Positions 19,391-29,505 of a stretch of DNA of 64,000 bases are shown here, piece by piece (position 1 is the stretch's first letter; each line of letters opens with the position of its first letter). The position numbers and the translations under genes are program-made. The stretch comes from an uncultured Burkholderiales bacterium (GTDB lineage: Bacteria > Pseudomonadota > Gammaproteobacteria > Burkholderiales > Burkholderiaceae_C): contig CAIQBO010000021.1 in assembly GCA_903870145.1 (NCBI GenBank), forward strand, positions 1 to 64,000, in the 5' to 3' direction. The notes under the pieces were generated by a model. The model saw nothing but the letters and a program-made list of their open reading frames with translations. It did not search any database and was not told the origin of the DNA.

Positions 19391-21742
19391 ATGACCCCCA
19401 AAGCTCTTACGCCCAACAATTTGCTGGGGTTGCCTTTTGACTGGCACGAGGGAGGGGCTTTGCAGGTTCACCCTGATGAAAACGCTTCAGCTTGGTTAGA
19501 GGTTGACCTGAATGAAGATTTAAATTTTGTTAAAACGCTGCTCATTTTGACTGATCAGCGGGTCATCTCAGGGGATCAGACGCAAAAAAACTGGAAATCT
19601 TGGCCAATAGGGGCTTTGCAAACCTTGCGTTTGAGCGATCACGCAGGGGTTGGGACATTGTCATTGCACGACCAAGATCAGCGCTTGGCCGCTTGGCGCT
19701 TCACTTTGGGTCGGCTTTCCGCGGTCTTGCGATTTAAATCTCAGTTTGATGCTCAGCGCCAAACTGTTCCGATAGATGGAACGTCTGGGGACTTGGTGCA
19801 GGCCGATGAGGCGATTTGCATCTGCCCAGTTTGCCAAAGCGCAATGGACAACAGCGAAGACGAGTGCCCCGTTTGTGCCGAAACACAGCGCGCACCCGTG
19901 TCGACTTGGACCTTGTTCAAATTATGGCGGTTTGCCAAGCCTTATGAAGGCCGATTGCTGCTGGGCTTTATTTTGACCTTGGCCTCCACCGCGGCCACGT
20001 TGGTGCCGCCCTACTTGGTCATGCCCTTGATGGACGATGTGCTGATTCCCTACCAAAATGGCGCGCACATTGACCCCATCACAGTGTCTTGGTATTTGCT
20101 GGGCTTGCTCGCCTCGGCCTTGGTGGCTTGGGGCTTGGGTTGGATCAAAACCTACATCTTAGCCTTGGTGTCCGAGCGCATCGGGGCTGACCTGCGCACC
20201 ACCACTTACGAGCATTTGATGAAGTTATCGCTCGAATATTTTGGGGGCCGGCGCACGGGAGATTTGATCGCCCGCATTGGCAGCGAGACCGACCGCATCA
20301 ATGTGTTTTTGTCCTTGCACTTGCTGGACTTTGCCACCGATGTGTTGATGATTTTGATGACTGCAGTGATTTTGTTTTCGATCAATCCGAGCTTGGCCTT
20401 GGTCACACTTTTGCCCTTGCCCTTCATCGGCTGGCTGATCCATGTGGTGCGTGAGCGATTGCGCACGGGCTTTGAAAAAATTGACCGTGTGTGGTCGGAG
20501 GTGACCAATGTTTTGGCCGACACCATTCCTGGCATTCGTGTGGTCAAAGCTTTTGCCCAAGAACAGCGCGAAGCCCAGCGTTTCCTGGATGCCAACAAGC
20601 ACAACTTGGCCGTGAATGACCGTTTGAACCGTGTTTGGTCTTTGTTCTCGCCCACCGTCACCTTGATGACTGAAATTGGCTTGCTGGTGGTGTGGGCCTT
20701 TGGTATCTGGTTGGTCTCCAAAGATCAAATCACGGTGGGCGTGCTGACGGCATTTTTGGCTTACATCGGGCGTTTTTACACGCGCCTGGACTCCATGAGC
20801 AGAATTGTCTCGAGCACACAAAAAGCCGCATCGGGTGCCAAACGTATTTTTGAAATTCTCGACCATGTCTCCAGCGTGCCAGAGCCCAAAAATCCTCGCA
20901 CGCTGGACAACCCGCAAGGGCGCATCACCTTATCAAATATTGATTTTCGGTATGGCAACCGCGCAGTCATTCGGCAGTTGAGTTTGGACATTGAGCCCGG
21001 TGAAATGATCGGCTTGGTTGGGCACAGTGGCTCGGGCAAGAGCACCTTGGTGAATTTAATTTGCCGCTTCTACGATGTCACCGAAGGCAGCATTGCATTG
21101 GATGGTGTTGACATTCGGCAACTCGGCGTGGGCGATTACAGACGCAACATCGGACTGGTGCTGCAGGAGCCCTTTTTGTTTTTTGGCACAGTGGCCGACA
21201 ACATTTCCTATGGCAAACCTGATGCCTCACGCCAGGACATTGTGGCGGCAGCTCGCGCTGCGCACGCACACGAATTTATTTTGCGAATGCCCCAGGGCTA
21301 CGACTCCCTGGTCGGCGAGCGTGGGCAAGGCTTATCGGGCGGCGAGCGCCAGCGTATCTCGATTGCACGGGCTTTGCTGATCAATCCACGAATTTTGATA
21401 TTGGACGAGGCCACGTCTTCAGTCGACACTGAAACAGAAAAAGAAATTCAAAATGCCTTGGACAATTTGGTGCGCGGGCGCACCACCATTGCCATCGCCC
21501 ACCGCTTGTCAACCTTGCGCAAAGCCGACCGTTTGGTGGTGATGGACAAAGGCCAAATTGTCGAACAAGGCCCCCACGATGCATTGATTGCTGCGCAAGG
21601 GGCTTACTGGCGTTTGTACGAGGCGCAGCAGCGACAAGCTCAGGCTGAAGGCGCGGTTTTTCGCGAGTCGCCTGAGGAGGGTGCCGACGCGCCGATGGAT
21701 GCGCCTGTGGCCGTTCCCCACAGTGCCAAGGAGATTTTGTGA
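19391..21742 (+). CDS. ABC transporter fused permease/ATPase with N-terminal extension and zinc ribbon (cyanophycin-metabolism-associated ABC transporter type)
   Basis: TM domain (LSLEYFGGRRTGDLIARIGSETDRI); Walker [15 protein letters not shown]; signature GLSGGERQRISIARALLINPRILILDEATSSVD; N-terminal CPVC-x10-CPVC. Confidence 0.9.
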   Translation: MTPKALTPNNLLGLPFDWHEGGALQVHPDENASAWLEVDLNEDLNFVKTLLILTDQRVISGDQTQKNWKSWPIGALQTLRLSDHAGVGTLSLHDQDQRLAAWRFTLGRLSAVLRFKSQFDAQRQTVPIDGTSGDLVQADEAICICPVCQSAMDNSEDECPVCAETQRAPVSTWTLFKLWRFAKPYEGRLLLGFILTLASTAATLVPPYLVMPLMDDVLIPYQNGAHIDPITVSWYLLGLLASALVAWGLGWIKTYILALVSERIGADLRTTTYEHLMKLSLEYFGGRRTGDLIARIGSETDRINVFLSLHLLDFATDVLMILMTAVILFSINPSLALVTLLPLPFIGWLIHVVRERLRTGFEKIDRVWSEVTNVLADTIPGIRVVKAFAQEQREAQRFLDANKHNLAVNDRLNRVWSLFSPTVTLMTEIGLLVVWAFGIWLVSKDQITVGVLTAFLAYIGRFYTRLDSMSRIVSSTQKAASGAKRIFEILDHVSSVPEPKNPRTLDNPQGRITLSNIDFRYGNRAVIRQLSLDIEPGEMIGLVGHSGSGKSTLVNLICRFYDVTEGSIALDGVDIRQLGVGDYRRNIGLVLQEPFLFFGTVADNISYGKPDASRQDIVAAARAAHAHEFILRMPQGYDSLVGERGQGLSGGERQRISIARALLINPRILILDEATSSVDTETEKEIQNALDNLVRGRTTIAIAHRLSTLRKADRLVVMDKGQIVEQGPHDALIAAQGAYWRLYEAQQRQAQAEGAVFRESPEEGADAPMDAPVAVPHSAKEIL

Positions 21743-22209
21743 GCGCTCTTGAGTTTCAATTGGATTGCGATGCCATGGGCCACTGGACGTATGTCTCCAG
21801 TCAAGGTGTTCGGCATGAGCAGGTCACGCCCGTGCGCTCCTTCCCCGTCGCAGCGCCGCAAGAGGGGGTGGCCTTGGTCAGCGTGGATGGCCATGAATTG
21901 CTGTGGATAGCGCATATAAACTTGCTCTCGCCACACCTGCGCGAAAATGTACTGCGTGCATTAACGCAGCGTGAATTCATGCCACGCATTTTGAAACTGC
22001 GCAGCGTCAGTGGGTGGATTGCGCCTTGCACTTGGGAGATTGACACCGACCGTGGCAGCACCAGTTTACTGCTCCAAGGTGAGGAAGATATTCGCCGCTT
22101 GTCGGCCACGGCGTTGCTAGTCACGGACGGTCATGGCGTGCAATTTTTAATTCGTGATTTGGACCAGATGGACCGGCCATCACGCAGGATGCTCGACCGA
22201 TTTCTTTGA
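21739..22209 (+). CDS. DUF1854 family protein (cyanophycin-locus associated)
   Basis: GTG start overlapping the ABC stop by 4 nt; DGHELLWIAHINLLSPHLRENVLRALTQREFMPRILKLRSVS; DLDQMDRPSRRMLDRFL. Confidence 0.72.
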   Translation: MSALEFQLDCDAMGHWTYVSSQGVRHEQVTPVRSFPVAAPQEGVALVSVDGHELLWIAHINLLSPHLRENVLRALTQREFMPRILKLRSVSGWIAPCTWEIDTDRGSTSLLLQGEEDIRRLSATALLVTDGHGVQFLIRDLDQMDRPSRRMLDRFL

Positions 22210-22228
22210 TTCCAAAGAGGGCCAGACT

Positions 22229-23896
22229 TCAGGTGGGCTTGCCAGTGCGGCAGTCTGCATGAACATCCAGTGCGGCTTGGTACAACTGCGTTTGCACCCC
22301 CACCAAGCCCAGCACGGAATGAAAATAGTTGTCGTGGGTCAGCGGTTTTGAGATCTTATTTTTCATGCAATCACGAGACAAACCCGATTGCTGTTCAAAA
22401 CGGTTAGACCACCAAGTGATCCAGGGCACACTTTTTTGCACATCGGGGGCAATGCGGTAGGGCAGACCGTGCAAATACAAATTGTTTTCGCCCAAAGATT
22501 CACCGTGGTCAGACACATAAAGCATTGCACTGGCTGATTTCGATTCTTCTTTTTTCAGCCAAGCAATGGTGCTGGCCAAAAAGTGGTCGGTGTACAAAAT
22601 GGTGTTGTCAAACGAGTTGATGACCTGCTCACGCGAGCACTCTTGCAGCGCATTGCTGGTGCATTCGGGTTGAAACTTTTTGAACGCTTGCGGCACTCGT
22701 TTGTAATAGGCAGGGCCATGACTGCCCATTTGGTGCATCACCACGACCACACCTTTGGCGCGCCGCTCAGGGGCCAGGGCTTGAACGCGCTCGCTCAGCT
22801 GTTGCAGCATGATCTCGTCATGGCATTCGCCGTCGGCGCACAGGCCAGGAACTTTTAACTTGCGTGTCAAAATTTGTGGAACGCGTTCGCACACGCTTTT
22901 GCAACCCGATTGGTTGTCGATCCACAGCACGGCTAAACCGGCGCGTTGCAAAACATCGATCAGGCTTTCAAAATTTTCTTTGCGTGCTTCAAAGGCTTCT
23001 TTTCCTAAGTGTGAAAACATGCAAGGAACAGAGGTCGCTGTGCTGGTGCCGCAGGACATCACGCCTTGCAGGCTGAGCACATTTTCTTGCGCCAATTTGG
23101 GGGTAGTTGGCCGAGCATAGCCGTTCAGACCGAAATTGCTCATGCGAGCAGTTTCTCCCAGAACCAAAATCAACAAAGGGGGCTTGTCTTGTGGCTTGGG
23201 TGGCTGCAGGTGCGCGTCTTGACCAATGGGCAGCAAGACGCTGTTGCTCAGTTGAAAGGGCTTGGCAGCCACCGAGCCGATGGCATAAAAACTGTTCAAA
23301 GGGTTGATCAAATAGCGCAGTTGCGTGTGATTGCGCATGACCGAGGAGAAGTCTTGGAAGGTGGCCATCACACAGGCCAGCAAAATACCCAGTGCCACCA
23401 ACAAAGTCAGGCCGTTCGAGAATGCTTGTTTGGCCAAGCCAAGTTTTTGAACCGGCGCACGCCAAAAGACATAAGTGGGCAAAATTCCCATGAGGCCTAA
23501 GCTGACGAGCATGCGCCAATTGAGCAGGTCCAGTGCTTCTTTGGTATCGGTTTGAATCACATTGGCGATCATGCCAGCGTCGATCACAATACCGTAACTG
23601 AGCATGAAGTAAGCGCCGCTGGCCGCGCTGAAAAAGAACACGCTCAAGGCTGGCTTGATCACACCGCGCCAGTTGAAAAAACTCAAGATGGCCACCAGCG
23701 CTGAAGCCACAATGGCGCCAAAGCCCAATGCAAAAGCCAAACCCCTGGCCCCCTTGACCTCTGGCAGGCTGTAGAGTTGTTGCCACAAGGCTATGTTGCT
23801 CAGACTGGCCAACCAAAGACTGGCCAACACCACAAGCACTGCGGGATGCCAGCCTTGTCGTTTGCCTGCGCGAGTTGGAGCGGCTGGGTTGGTCAT
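22229..23896 (-). CDS. eptA: Phosphoethanolamine transferase (lipid A EptA-like, sulfatase superfamily)
   Basis: 5-TM N-terminus; LGETARMSNFGLNGYARPTTPKLAQENVLSLQGVMSCGTSTATSVPCMFSHLG; YVSDHGESLGENNLYLHGLPY. Confidence 0.93.
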   Translation of the reverse strand: MTNPAAPTRAGKRQGWHPAVLVVLASLWLASLSNIALWQQLYSLPEVKGARGLAFALGFGAIVASALVAILSFFNWRGVIKPALSVFFFSAASGAYFMLSYGIVIDAGMIANVIQTDTKEALDLLNWRMLVSLGLMGILPTYVFWRAPVQKLGLAKQAFSNGLTLLVALGILLACVMATFQDFSSVMRNHTQLRYLINPLNSFYAIGSVAAKPFQLSNSVLLPIGQDAHLQPPKPQDKPPLLILVLGETARMSNFGLNGYARPTTPKLAQENVLSLQGVMSCGTSTATSVPCMFSHLGKEAFEARKENFESLIDVLQRAGLAVLWIDNQSGCKSVCERVPQILTRKLKVPGLCADGECHDEIMLQQLSERVQALAPERRAKGVVVVMHQMGSHGPAYYKRVPQAFKKFQPECTSNALQECSREQVINSFDNTILYTDHFLASTIAWLKKEESKSASAMLYVSDHGESLGENNLYLHGLPYRIAPDVQKSVPWITWWSNRFEQQSGLSRDCMKNKISKPLTHDNYFHSVLGLVGVQTQLYQAALDVHADCRTGKPT

Positions 23897-23902
23897 GCAG
23901 AT

Positions 23903-25045
23903 TTAGGCGCCGAACAAGCCTTTGAGTTTGTCGGTCCAGCTGTTGCCAGAAGGTTGGTGCTTGGCGCCGCCTTTTTGTAAGGATTCGTCAAAATCTTTGA
24001 GCAACTTGCGTTGGTGTTCGGTCAACTTCACGGGTGTCTCGACTGTGATGTGGCAGTACAAATCGCCGGGGTAGCTGGCGCGCACGCCTTTGATGCCTTT
24101 GCCGCGCAAACGGAACTGCTTGCCGGTTTGGGTGCCTTCTGGAATGTCGATGGCCGCTTTGCCGCTCAAGGTGGGCACATCGATCTCACCTCCGAGAGCG
24201 GCTTTGCTAAAACCGATCGGGACAGAGCAGTGCAGGTCGTCACCATCACGTTCAAAAATTTCGTGCTTTTTGAGGCGGATTTCAATGTACAAATCGCCGG
24301 GCGGTCCGCCGTTGGTTCCTGGCTCGCCGTTGCCGGTGCTGCGAATGCGCATGCCATCATCAATGCCAGCGGGGATTTTGACTTCGAGTGTTTTTTGTTT
24401 TTTGATCTTGCCTTGGCCACTGCAGGTGGTGCAAGGCTCGGCGATGATTTTGCCAGCACCGCGGCAATGCGGGCAGGTTTGTTGCACACTGAAAAAGCCT
24501 TGACGCATTTGCACTGTGCCCGAGCCTTGGCAGGTGCCGCAGGTCTTGGCGCTGGTGCCGGGTTTTGCACCGGTGCCGTGGCAGGGCGCGCAGGGGTCCC
24601 AGCTGGGAATTCGAATTTGAGCGTCTTTGCCTTGTGCGGCTTCTTCCAAAGTGACGTCCATGGCGTAACTCAGATCGCCGCCCCGGAATACTTGTCGGCC
24701 TTTGGCGCCGCCGCGCCCGCCTTGACCAAAGATGTCGCCAAAGATGTCGCCAAAGGCTTCACCAAAGCCGCCGAAACCTTCACCCCCTGCGCCGCCTGGG
24801 CCGCGCATGTTGGGGTCTACGCCGGCATGGCCGTATTGGTCGTAGGCGGCGCGTTTTTGCGCGTCTGACAGCATCTCGTAGGCCTCTTTGACCTCTTTGA
24901 ATTTGGCCTCGGAGTCCTTGGCATCGGTGCCCTGATGGCGGTCAGGGTGAAACTTCATCGCGAGCTTGCGATAAGATTTTTTGATGTCTTCTTCGGAGGC
25001 GTTTTTCGCAACACCCAGTACTTCGTAAAAGTCTCTTTTGGCCAT
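23903..25045 (-). CDS. dnaJ: Chaperone DnaJ
   Basis: [37 protein letters not shown] region; four CxxCxGxG zinc motifs. Confidence 0.98.
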   Translation of the reverse strand: MAKRDFYEVLGVAKNASEEDIKKSYRKLAMKFHPDRHQGTDAKDSEAKFKEVKEAYEMLSDAQKRAAYDQYGHAGVDPNMRGPGGAGGEGFGGFGEAFGDIFGDIFGQGGRGGAKGRQVFRGGDLSYAMDVTLEEAAQGKDAQIRIPSWDPCAPCHGTGAKPGTSAKTCGTCQGSGTVQMRQGFFSVQQTCPHCRGAGKIIAEPCTTCSGQGKIKKQKTLEVKIPAGIDDGMRIRSTGNGEPGTNGGPPGDLYIEIRLKKHEIFERDGDDLHCSVPIGFSKAALGGEIDVPTLSGKAAIDIPEGTQTGKQFRLRGKGIKGVRASYPGDLYCHITVETPVKLTEHQRKLLKDFDESLQKGGAKHQPSGNSWTDKLKGLFGA

Positions 25046-25070
25046 CTTTTTTCAACGGTTAGAACAAGAA

Positions 25071-25130
25071 CGCCGCGCAGCTGATTCTGGGGTCAGAATC
25101 AAGCAACGCGGCGGGGCGGGCCAAGGCCCG
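25071..25130 (-). other. Intercistronic dnaK-dnaJ RNA secondary structure (two tandem hairpins)
   Basis: Inner stem TGATTCTG/CAGAATCA (25082-25089/25094-25101), outer stem CGCCGCG/CGCGGCG (25071-25077/25107-25113), plus CGGGCC-AA-GGCCCG (25117-25130). Confidence 0.65.
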
Positions 25131-25143
25131 TGGAACAGAAAAA

Positions 25144-27084
25144 TCAGCCTTTTTTAACTTCTTTGACCTCGGCGTCCACCACGTTGTCATCGGCTGGTTT
25201 GGCGTTATCGGCGCCGCCACCAGTGGCTGCACCTGGGGCCGCACCGGCGGCTTGCTGAGCTTGCATGTCGGCGTACATTTTCTCACCTAATTTTTGACTG
25301 ACTGTCATCAAGGCTTCGGTTTTGGCTTCGATGGCGTCTTTGTCTTCGCCTTTCAAAGCTTCTTCCAAACTTTTCACTGCCGCTTCGATGGCTTCTTTTT
25401 CCGAAGCCTCGATTTTGTCACCATATTCGGTCAAGCTTTTCTTGACACTGTGCACCGAGGCTTCGCCAGAATTTTTGGCTTGAACAATTTCAAGTTTTTT
25501 CTTGTCATCGGCAGCGTTCAATTCGGCGTCTTTGACCATCTGCTGAATCTCGGCTTCAGACAAGCCCGAGTTGGCTTTGATGGTGATCTTGTTTTCTTTG
25601 CCAGTGCCTTTGTCTTTGGCGCCCACGTGCAAGATGCCGTTGGCGTCAATGTCAAAAGAAACTTCAATTTGAGGCGTGCCGCGCGAAGAAGGAGGAATAC
25701 CTTCCAAGTTGAACTCGCCCAGCAACTTGTTGCCAGTGGCCATCTCGCGCTCGCCCTGGTAAACCTTGATGGTCACGGCTGGTTGATTGTCGTCAGCAGT
25801 GGAAAAAGTCTGTGCAAACTTGGTCGGGATGGTGGTGTTTTTGGTGATCATTTTGGTCATCACACCGCCCAGGGTTTCAATGCCCAAAGACAAAGGCGTC
25901 ACGTCAAGCAACAGCACATCTTTGCGGTCGCCCGACAAGACTTGCCCTTGAATCGCAGCGCCAACGGCCACGGCTTCGTCAGGGTTGACGTCTTTGCGAG
26001 GCTCTTTACCAAAGAACTCTTTGACCTTGTCTTGCACCTTGGGCATGCGCGACATCCCGCCCACCAAGATGATGTCGTCAATGTCAGAGACGCTCACGCC
26101 AGCGTCTTTGATGGCAATGCGGCAAGGGGCCATGGTGCGCTCAATCAACTCGTCGACCAAGCTTTCTAATTTGGCGCGGCTTAACTTGATGCTCAAGTGT
26201 TTGGGGCCTGAAGCGTCGGCGGTGATGTAGGGCAGGTTGATGTCGGTGCCCGAAGCGCTTGACAACTCGATTTTGGCTTTTTCAGCCGCTTCTTTCAAGC
26301 GCTGCAAGGCCAATACATCTTTGGACAGATCAACGCCGCTCTCTTTTTTGAACTCGCTGATGATGTGGTCAATGATGCGTTGGTCAAAGTCTTCACCACC
26401 CAAGAAAGTGTCGCCATTGGTGGAGAGAACTTCAAATTGTTTTTCGCCATCAACGTCGGCAATCTCAATGATCGATACGTCAAAGGTGCCGCCGCCCAAG
26501 TCATACACGGCAATTTTGCGATCGCCTTTTTCGGTTTTATCTAGGCCAAAGGCCAAGGCCGCAGCAGTCGGTTCGTTGATGATGCGCTTGACATCCAAGC
26601 CGGCAATACGCCCTGCATCTTTGGTGGCTTGGCGCTGTGCGTCGTTGAAATAAGCAGGCACCGTGATCACGGCTTCTGTGACTTCTTCGCCCAAGTAGTC
26701 TTCGGCGGTTTTCTTCATCTTGCGCAAAACTTCTGCGCTGATCTGTGGAGGCGCCAATTTGTTGCCACGCACTTCCACCCAAGCGTCGCCGTTGTCGGCT
26801 TTGCTGATGGTGTAGGGCATCAAATCGATGTCTTTTTGAACTTCTTTTTCGGCAAATTTACGGCCGATCAAGCGTTTGACTGCGTACAAAGTATTGCGCG
26901 GGTTGGTAACCGCTTGGCGCTTGGCCGATGCGCCGACCAAAATTTCGCCGTCTTCTTGGTACGCAATGATGGACGGGGTGGTGCGAGCGCCCTCAGCGTT
27001 CTCGATCACCTTGGTGGTGTTGCCCTCCATGATCGCCACGCAAGAGTTGGTGGTGCCCAGGTCAATGCCAATGATTCTTCCCAT
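25144..27084 (-). CDS. dnaK: Chaperone DnaK
   Basis: [64 protein letters not shown]. Confidence 0.99.
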   Translation of the reverse strand: MGRIIGIDLGTTNSCVAIMEGNTTKVIENAEGARTTPSIIAYQEDGEILVGASAKRQAVTNPRNTLYAVKRLIGRKFAEKEVQKDIDLMPYTISKADNGDAWVEVRGNKLAPPQISAEVLRKMKKTAEDYLGEEVTEAVITVPAYFNDAQRQATKDAGRIAGLDVKRIINEPTAAALAFGLDKTEKGDRKIAVYDLGGGTFDVSIIEIADVDGEKQFEVLSTNGDTFLGGEDFDQRIIDHIISEFKKESGVDLSKDVLALQRLKEAAEKAKIELSSASGTDINLPYITADASGPKHLSIKLSRAKLESLVDELIERTMAPCRIAIKDAGVSVSDIDDIILVGGMSRMPKVQDKVKEFFGKEPRKDVNPDEAVAVGAAIQGQVLSGDRKDVLLLDVTPLSLGIETLGGVMTKMITKNTTIPTKFAQTFSTADDNQPAVTIKVYQGEREMATGNKLLGEFNLEGIPPSSRGTPQIEVSFDIDANGILHVGAKDKGTGKENKITIKANSGLSEAEIQQMVKDAELNAADDKKKLEIVQAKNSGEASVHSVKKSLTEYGDKIEASEKEAIEAAVKSLEEALKGEDKDAIEAKTEALMTVSQKLGEKMYADMQAQQAAGAAPGAATGGGADNAKPADDNVVDAEVKEVKKG

Positions 27085-27123
27085 GTTCTTCTCCGAAAGT
27101 CTAAAAATGTTTGAATGATTCAG

Positions 27124-27151
27124 AAGTAGGGGCGTTCAGGCTAATTTCAAG
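27124..27151 (-). promoter_or_regulatory. Sigma32-like promoter upstream of dnaK
   Basis: Minus strand CTTGAAA-N12-CCCCTACTT, close to the CTTGAAA/CCCCATNT consensus. Confidence 0.6.
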
Positions 27152-27175
27152 CCTTGTGCACCCCGCTGCGATGAT

Positions 27176-27745
27176 TTATTTGGGCGCTGTGACCGTGACC
27201 AAGGCTGGGCGCAGCACGCGCTCGGCAATCAAGTAACCCTTTTGCAGCACGGTGACCACTGTATTGGCCTCTTGCTGGGCTGGCACCACGCTGATGGCTT
27301 GGTGCTGGTGCGGGTCAAATTTGGTGCCTGCTTCAGGGTTGATTTCCAAGACTTTATTGCGCTCTAAGGCGCTTTTGAGCTGGCGCAGGGTGGCTTGCGC
27401 GCCTTCCCGAATTTGCTCGGAAGTGGCAGATTGAATGGCCAAACCGGCTTCCAAGCTGTCGACCACGGGCAACAAACTGTCGGCAAAGCCTTCCACGGCA
27501 AATTTGCGGGCTTTGCTGATGTCTTCGTCGGCGCGGCGGCGGGCATTTTGCACATCGGCGTGGGCCCGCAGAACTTGATCGGCCAATCCTGCGTTTTCGA
27601 CTTTGAGATTGGCCAGTTCAGCGTGAACATCGGCCAAAGGGTCTTGCGCCGAGGGCTCGTTGCCCATGGCCGCGGCCGCGGCTGCCAAAGCTTCGGCAGC
27701 GGGTGTGACGGTATTAGGAGAGTTTTGAGATTGAGTTTCAGACAT
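27176..27745 (-). CDS. grpE: Nucleotide exchange factor GrpE
   Basis: [42 protein letters not shown]; position upstream of dnaK. Confidence 0.95.
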   Translation of the reverse strand: MSETQSQNSPNTVTPAAEALAAAAAAMGNEPSAQDPLADVHAELANLKVENAGLADQVLRAHADVQNARRRADEDISKARKFAVEGFADSLLPVVDSLEAGLAIQSATSEQIREGAQATLRQLKSALERNKVLEINPEAGTKFDPHQHQAISVVPAQQEANTVVTVLQKGYLIAERVLRPALVTVTAPK

Positions 27746-27779
27746 GAAAATGCATCCGCAAGATATGACAACGCCCCAG

Positions 27780-27807
27780 AATTGGGGGCGTATTGAAGAA
27801 TTTCAAG
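27780..27807 (-). promoter_or_regulatory. Sigma32-like promoter upstream of grpE
   Basis: Minus strand CTTGAAA (27807-27801), 13 nt, CCCCAATT (27787-27780). Confidence 0.65.
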
Positions 27808-27823
27808 GGGCGTCGGCTTTCAA

Positions 27824-27845
27824 AAAAGAGGGGCGCCCCCCCCTT
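27824..27845 (-). terminator. Possible terminator after the FKBP gene
   Basis: Minus strand AAGGGGGGGGCGCCCCTCTTTTTTG: short GC dyad followed by a T run, just after the FKBP stop at 27849. Confidence 0.4.
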
Positions 27846-27848
27846 GGT

Positions 27849-28199
27849 TCAAGACAATGCGAGCAGTTCGACGTCAAACTTCAAGGTGGCATTGCCTGGA
27901 ATCACGCCGCCAGCGCCTCGGGCTCCATAGCCCAAATCTGCCGGAATGATCAAAGTGCGCGCACCGCCCACTTTCATGCCCGCCACGCCTTCGTCCCAGC
28001 CGCGGATCACCATGCCAGCGCCCAGCGTGAAGACGAACGGGTCATTGCGGTCTTTGCTGGAGTCGAATTTGTCGCCTTGCTCGCCGTCGTTGTAGAGCCA
28101 TCCGGTGTAGTGCACGGTCACGCTTTGACCCTTGCTGGCTTGTTCGCCGTCGCCGACCACGGTGTCGTCGTATTGCAGGCCAGTGGCTGTGGTGATCAT
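27849..28199 (-). CDS. FKBP-type peptidyl-prolyl cis-trans isomerase
   Basis: VTVHYTGWLYNDGEQGDKFDSSKDRNDPFVFTLGAGMVIRGWDEGVAGMKVGGARTLIIPADLGYGARGAGGVIPGNATLKFDVELL. Confidence 0.97.
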   Translation of the reverse strand: MITTATGLQYDDTVVGDGEQASKGQSVTVHYTGWLYNDGEQGDKFDSSKDRNDPFVFTLGAGMVIRGWDEGVAGMKVGGARTLIIPADLGYGARGAGGVIPGNATLKFDVELLALS

Positions 28200-28237
28200 G
28201 AGAAATCCTTGAAAAGCAAATGTTGGAAAGGGCTGAA

Positions 28238-29446
28238 TTATGCCAGTGGGCGTGCGCGCTGAGCCAAATCGCGCATCAAAGAGCGCACGCCATAGGTCCA
28301 GGGGGGCGCTTGGTCTGAAGTGGTCACGCGGTTGAATAAACTGCCCAATTGGGGCGTGGAGATGGCCACCGTGTCGCCCACCACGTGCGTAAAGCCAAGC
28401 CCTGGGCCATGCCGGTCTTGTGTAGGGGCAAACATGGTGCCCAAAAATAACACCAGGCCGTCAGGGTATTGGTGGTTGGCCCCAATGGCCTGGGCGGCCA
28501 AATCAAGCGGATCGCGGCTGATCAGGCGCAGCGAACTACTGCCCTGCATGACAAAGCCTTCTGGCCCCTGCACGGTCATGGCCAGTTCGGTTTGCCTCAC
28601 ATCGTCGATGCTGTAATGAGCGTCAAACAAGCGGATGAAGGGGCCAATCGAACAACTGGCATTGTTGTCTTTGGCTTTGCCCAAGAGCAGGGCGCTGCGG
28701 CCTTCAAAGTCACGCAAATTCACATCATTGCCCATGCTCACGCCGTGCACTTGGCCTTTGGAGTTGATGGCCAGCACAATCTCTGGCTCTGGGTTGTTCC
28801 ATACACTGCCCGGGTGCAAACCCACATCGGCGCCAAAACCAACCGAACTCATGGCTTGAGATTTGGTGAAAATTTCAGCGTCAGGGCCAATGCCAACCTC
28901 TAAATATTGTGACCAAACGCCTTGCGCAATCAACACTTCTTTGAGCTTCATTGCTTGGGGTGAACCGGGCACCACGCTGGCCAAGTCCTCGCCCATCACG
29001 GACACCACGGCTTGCCGGACCGATTCGGCTTTGCCTGCATCGCCACGGGCTTGCTCTTCAATCACGCGCTCGAGCATGCTGGCCACAAAGGTCACGCCGG
29101 CAGCTTTGATGGCTTGTAAGTCGCAAGGGGCCAAAAACCAAGGGTGTTCGGGCTTGCGCAGGCAGGGCTGGCTGTTGGCCACAGCGAGCGCGGTGCTGCA
29201 CAGTACTTTGCCAATGTGTTGCTTGACTTTTTCGGCTGGATTGTCAAGCTCCAACAGGTCGCTGCAAGTCAGGGCCAGTGCGCTGAGGTCGTGCACGGCG
29301 TCAAAGGTGACGCGGACCAAATGCGGCCCCAAGCCGGGCACCCACAAGCGGCCAATCAAAACAGCCTGCGCTGCGTCTGTGGGCATGGTTTGGGCCAGCG
29401 TGGGGAAAGCCTGCTGCGGGTTGTTCGAGTGAGTTGAATTTGACAT
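28238..29446 (-). CDS. Fumarylacetoacetate hydrolase family protein
   Basis: VGIGPDAEIFTKSQAMSSVGFGADVGLHPGSVWNNPEPEIVLAINSKGQVHGVSMGNDVNLRDFEGRSALLLGKAKDNNASCSIGPFI. Confidence 0.85.
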   Translation of the reverse strand: MSNSTHSNNPQQAFPTLAQTMPTDAAQAVLIGRLWVPGLGPHLVRVTFDAVHDLSALALTCSDLLELDNPAEKVKQHIGKVLCSTALAVANSQPCLRKPEHPWFLAPCDLQAIKAAGVTFVASMLERVIEEQARGDAGKAESVRQAVVSVMGEDLASVVPGSPQAMKLKEVLIAQGVWSQYLEVGIGPDAEIFTKSQAMSSVGFGADVGLHPGSVWNNPEPEIVLAINSKGQVHGVSMGNDVNLRDFEGRSALLLGKAKDNNASCSIGPFIRLFDAHYSIDDVRQTELAMTVQGPEGFVMQGSSSLRLISRDPLDLAAQAIGANHQYPDGLVLFLGTMFAPTQDRHGPGLGFTHVVGDTVAISTPQLGSLFNRVTTSDQAPPWTYGVRSLMRDLAQRARPLA

Positions 29447-29505
29447 CGATGTGTTCCTTTTTCTAAACTTGAACGCACATTCAAAGGCCTGTGTGAAATC
29501 TCAGG

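Noticed and set aside
24733-24760. Tandem repeat GATGTCGCCAAAGATGTCGCCAAAG
   Set aside because: Encodes GDIFGDIFG in the DnaJ Gly/Phe-rich linker, an expected low-complexity region.
24011-24868. 285-aa plus-strand ORF opposite dnaJ
   Set aside because: Antisense to unambiguous dnaJ; Ala/Gly-rich shadow translation.
25294-26169. 291-aa plus-strand ORF opposite dnaK
   Set aside because: Phe/His-rich shadow ORF of dnaK, a classic spurious annotation.
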